NCBI GenBank assembly: GCA_036337295.1
Contig: JAYZEN010000007.1
Coordinates: 1 to 64,000, forward strand
Source: Ketobacter sp036337295
Lineage (GTDB): Bacteria; Pseudomonadota; Gammaproteobacteria; Pseudomonadales; Ketobacteraceae
Direction: 5' to 3'
Length of the DNA: 64,000 nt
A model generated the notes under the pieces. That model saw nothing but the letters and a program-made list of their open reading frames with translations. It was not told where the DNA came from and made no database searches. Position 1 is the stretch's first letter; each line of letters begins with the position of its first letter. A program made the translations under genes and the position numbers. Of the stretch, positions 62,849 to 64,000 are shown piece after piece.

Positions 62849-64000
62849 TGCACCAGCCCAACGCGCATGGCCACCACGCTCTGTGGGGTGGGGGTGTGGC
62901 GGTGGTAATCCCGTTCCGTTGCCCACACCAGAGCCTCGTAATAACGGCGAATGTTACGCACGTACACCACCGACTGCGCACCGGAACGGGCGCGCCCGTG
63001 GCGGGTCTGACTGTAGACTTCGCGCCGCAGTAACAACGGCAGTTTCTGGCGCACATCAAACCAGTTGTCCGGGTTCATGCCGTCTTGTTTGGCCAGGCGG
63101 CGGGCGTCCATCAGGTGTCCGTAACCCACATTGTAAGCGGCAAGGGCAAACCAGGTGCGGTTGGGCTCAGCAATAGAGGCCGGCAGGCGCCGATAGAGTT
63201 TGTTGAAGTAGTGGGCGCCACCCAGAATGCTCTGTTCCGCATCCCGTCGATTGGTTACGCCCATCTCTTTGGCGGTGCGCTGGGTCAGCATCATCAGGCC
63301 CCGTACCCCGGTGGGCGAGATCGCGTTGGGGTTCCACAGGGACTCCTGGTAGCCAATGGCCGCCAGCAGTCGCCAATCCATATTCAACTCCTTCGCCACG
63401 GTTTTGAACGTATCTTCGTATTTCACCAGGCGCGAATCCAGGTGCGCCAAAAAGGTACGCGCGCCCACGTAATCAAAGGCCCGATGGCCAAAGAAGCGGA
63501 TGCGTAATTCTTCCAACGCACCGCTCTCATTGACCTCATTGAAAAACAGTTCAGCGGACGTGAACAGCGAGGCATCAGTGGCGCTGGAGAAGGCCCAGGC
63601 CAGTGGCTCCGGGTCTTTGAGTTCGAACGAGCTGCTTAATTCAGGAAACACCGAGCGATAGGTGTTGAAGACATTGGAATCCACCACCGCGAAATCCGCC
63701 TGGCCGTCGTTAACCATGTTCAACAGGGTGAGGGCAGAGCTGTTGTGTTTTTCTTCCCAGGTTAATTCCGGGTAGTCCTGCTGCAGTCGGGACAGGTTTT
63801 CCGAGTGGCTGCTGTTGGCGATCACCACCAGCTTTTTGCCCAGCAGGTCTTCCACCACCTTGGGGGTAGGTTGGTCCGAGTGAAAAATCAGTTGTTGGGT
63901 GATTTGCTGATAAGGGGAGGAAAAGCGGAACTCCCGGCTGCGTTGTGGGGTGACCGTCAGGCCCGCCGCGGCCATGTGGACCTCGCCCCGGCGCACGGCC
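62845..64000 (-). CDS. mltF: membrane-bound lytic murein transglycosylase F, N-terminus beyond window
   Basis: The visible part (384 codons) runs from TAG at 62845-62847 to the window end; the signal peptide and first part of the solute-binding-like domain are missing. The SBP-type domain ends near the segment ELRIRFFGHR, and the SLT lysozyme-like domain follows with the catalytic Glu in IGYQESLWNP and the SPTGVRGLMMLTQ motif. It cleaves peptidoglycan glycan strands to 1,6-anhydro products. The tadA-mltF adjacency fits Pseudomonas. Confidence 0.95.
   Translation of the reverse strand, partial: AVRRGEVHMAAAGLTVTPQRSREFRFSSPYQQITQQLIFHSDQPTPKVVEDLLGKKLVVIANSSHSENLSRLQQDYPELTWEEKHNSSALTLLNMVNDGQADFAVVDSNVFNTYRSVFPELSSSFELKDPEPLAWAFSSATDASLFTSAELFFNEVNESGALEELRIRFFGHRAFDYVGARTFLAHLDSRLVKYEDTFKTVAKELNMDWRLLAAIGYQESLWNPNAISPTGVRGLMMLTQRTAKEMGVTNRRDAEQSILGGAHYFNKLYRRLPASIAEPNRTWFALAAYNVGYGHLMDARRLAKQDGMNPDNWFDVRQKLPLLLRREVYSQTRHGRARSGAQSVVYVRNIRRYYEALVWATERDYHRHTPTPQSVVAMRVGLVH

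Noticed and set aside
1..64000. CRISPR array, rRNA operon, insertion sequence or integron
   Set aside because: No regularly spaced direct repeats, rRNA, transposase or integrase frames were seen.

Overview
The window reads as a chromosome segment of a gammaproteobacterium of the Pseudomonadales/Oceanospirillales group. Gene order (pepA-holC-valS divergent from lptFG; queA-tgt-yajC-secDF-suhB-trmJ-cysE-iscR-iscS; ndk-rlmN-pilF-rodZ-ispG-hisS-yfgM-bamB-der; xseA; guaBA-tadA-mltF) follows the Pseudomonas aeruginosa backbone as I remember it. The lipid-oriented accessory genes (acyl-CoA dehydrogenase operon, Tat-exported GMC/cholesterol-oxidase-like enzyme, lipase-like lipoprotein, MMPL transporter) would suit an Alcanivorax-like or Ketobacter-like marine lipid or hydrocarbon degrader. 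This identification is inference; no 16S gene is present.

Layout. 1-770: the tail of a GGDEF diguanylate cyclase and a short gap. 771-6739 (minus): pepA-holC-acidic hypothetical-valS. 6844-9529: lptFG and a convergent RDD membrane protein. 9546-9632: tRNA-Leu(CAA). 9761-15211: queA, tgt, yajC-secD-secF. 15441-18104: a membrane EAL protein with a degenerate GGDEF domain. 18236-24618: a small ORF, suhB, trmJ, cysE, iscR, iscS, ndk, rlmN. 24668-32398: pilF, rodZ, ispG, hisS, yfgM, bamB, der, closely packed. 32492-38803: aldolase-like protein, DUF2914 protein, MMPL transporter, LysR regulator, xseA. 39065-57394 is the accessory block: lipase-like lipoprotein, permuted papain-fold protein, a five-gene lipid-catabolic operon with a divergent LysR regulator, lipoprotein, DUF1353, AsmA, GMC oxidase, an AT-rich membrane protein, a lone PilB/GspE ATPase and an acetoacetate-decarboxylase-like protein. 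57659-64000 returns to the core: guaB, guaA, lipoprotein-DUF488-tadA, and mltF running off the end.

The most interesting points are these. (1) The operon at 41938-46651 encodes, as separate genes, an ACAD10/11-type acyl-CoA dehydrogenase and an APH-type kinase, plus two SDRs and a histidine phosphatase. It resembles the 4-hydroxyacyl-CoA phosphorylation-elimination chemistry of the Pseudomonas lva pathway and human ACAD10/11. (2) The isc cluster is reduced to iscR-iscS: iscU, iscA, hscBA and fdx are absent before ndk, and IscS lacks the C-terminal tail that docks IscU, yet IscR keeps its cluster ligands and a near-consensus type 1 site overlaps its promoter. (3) valS changes base style in its second half and carries an extra peptide, which suggests recombination or a chimeric contig. 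(4) Two small minus-strand ORFs (46 and 36 codons) look genuine. (5) An AT-rich membrane gene sits behind a near-perfect palindrome that overlaps a -10 box.
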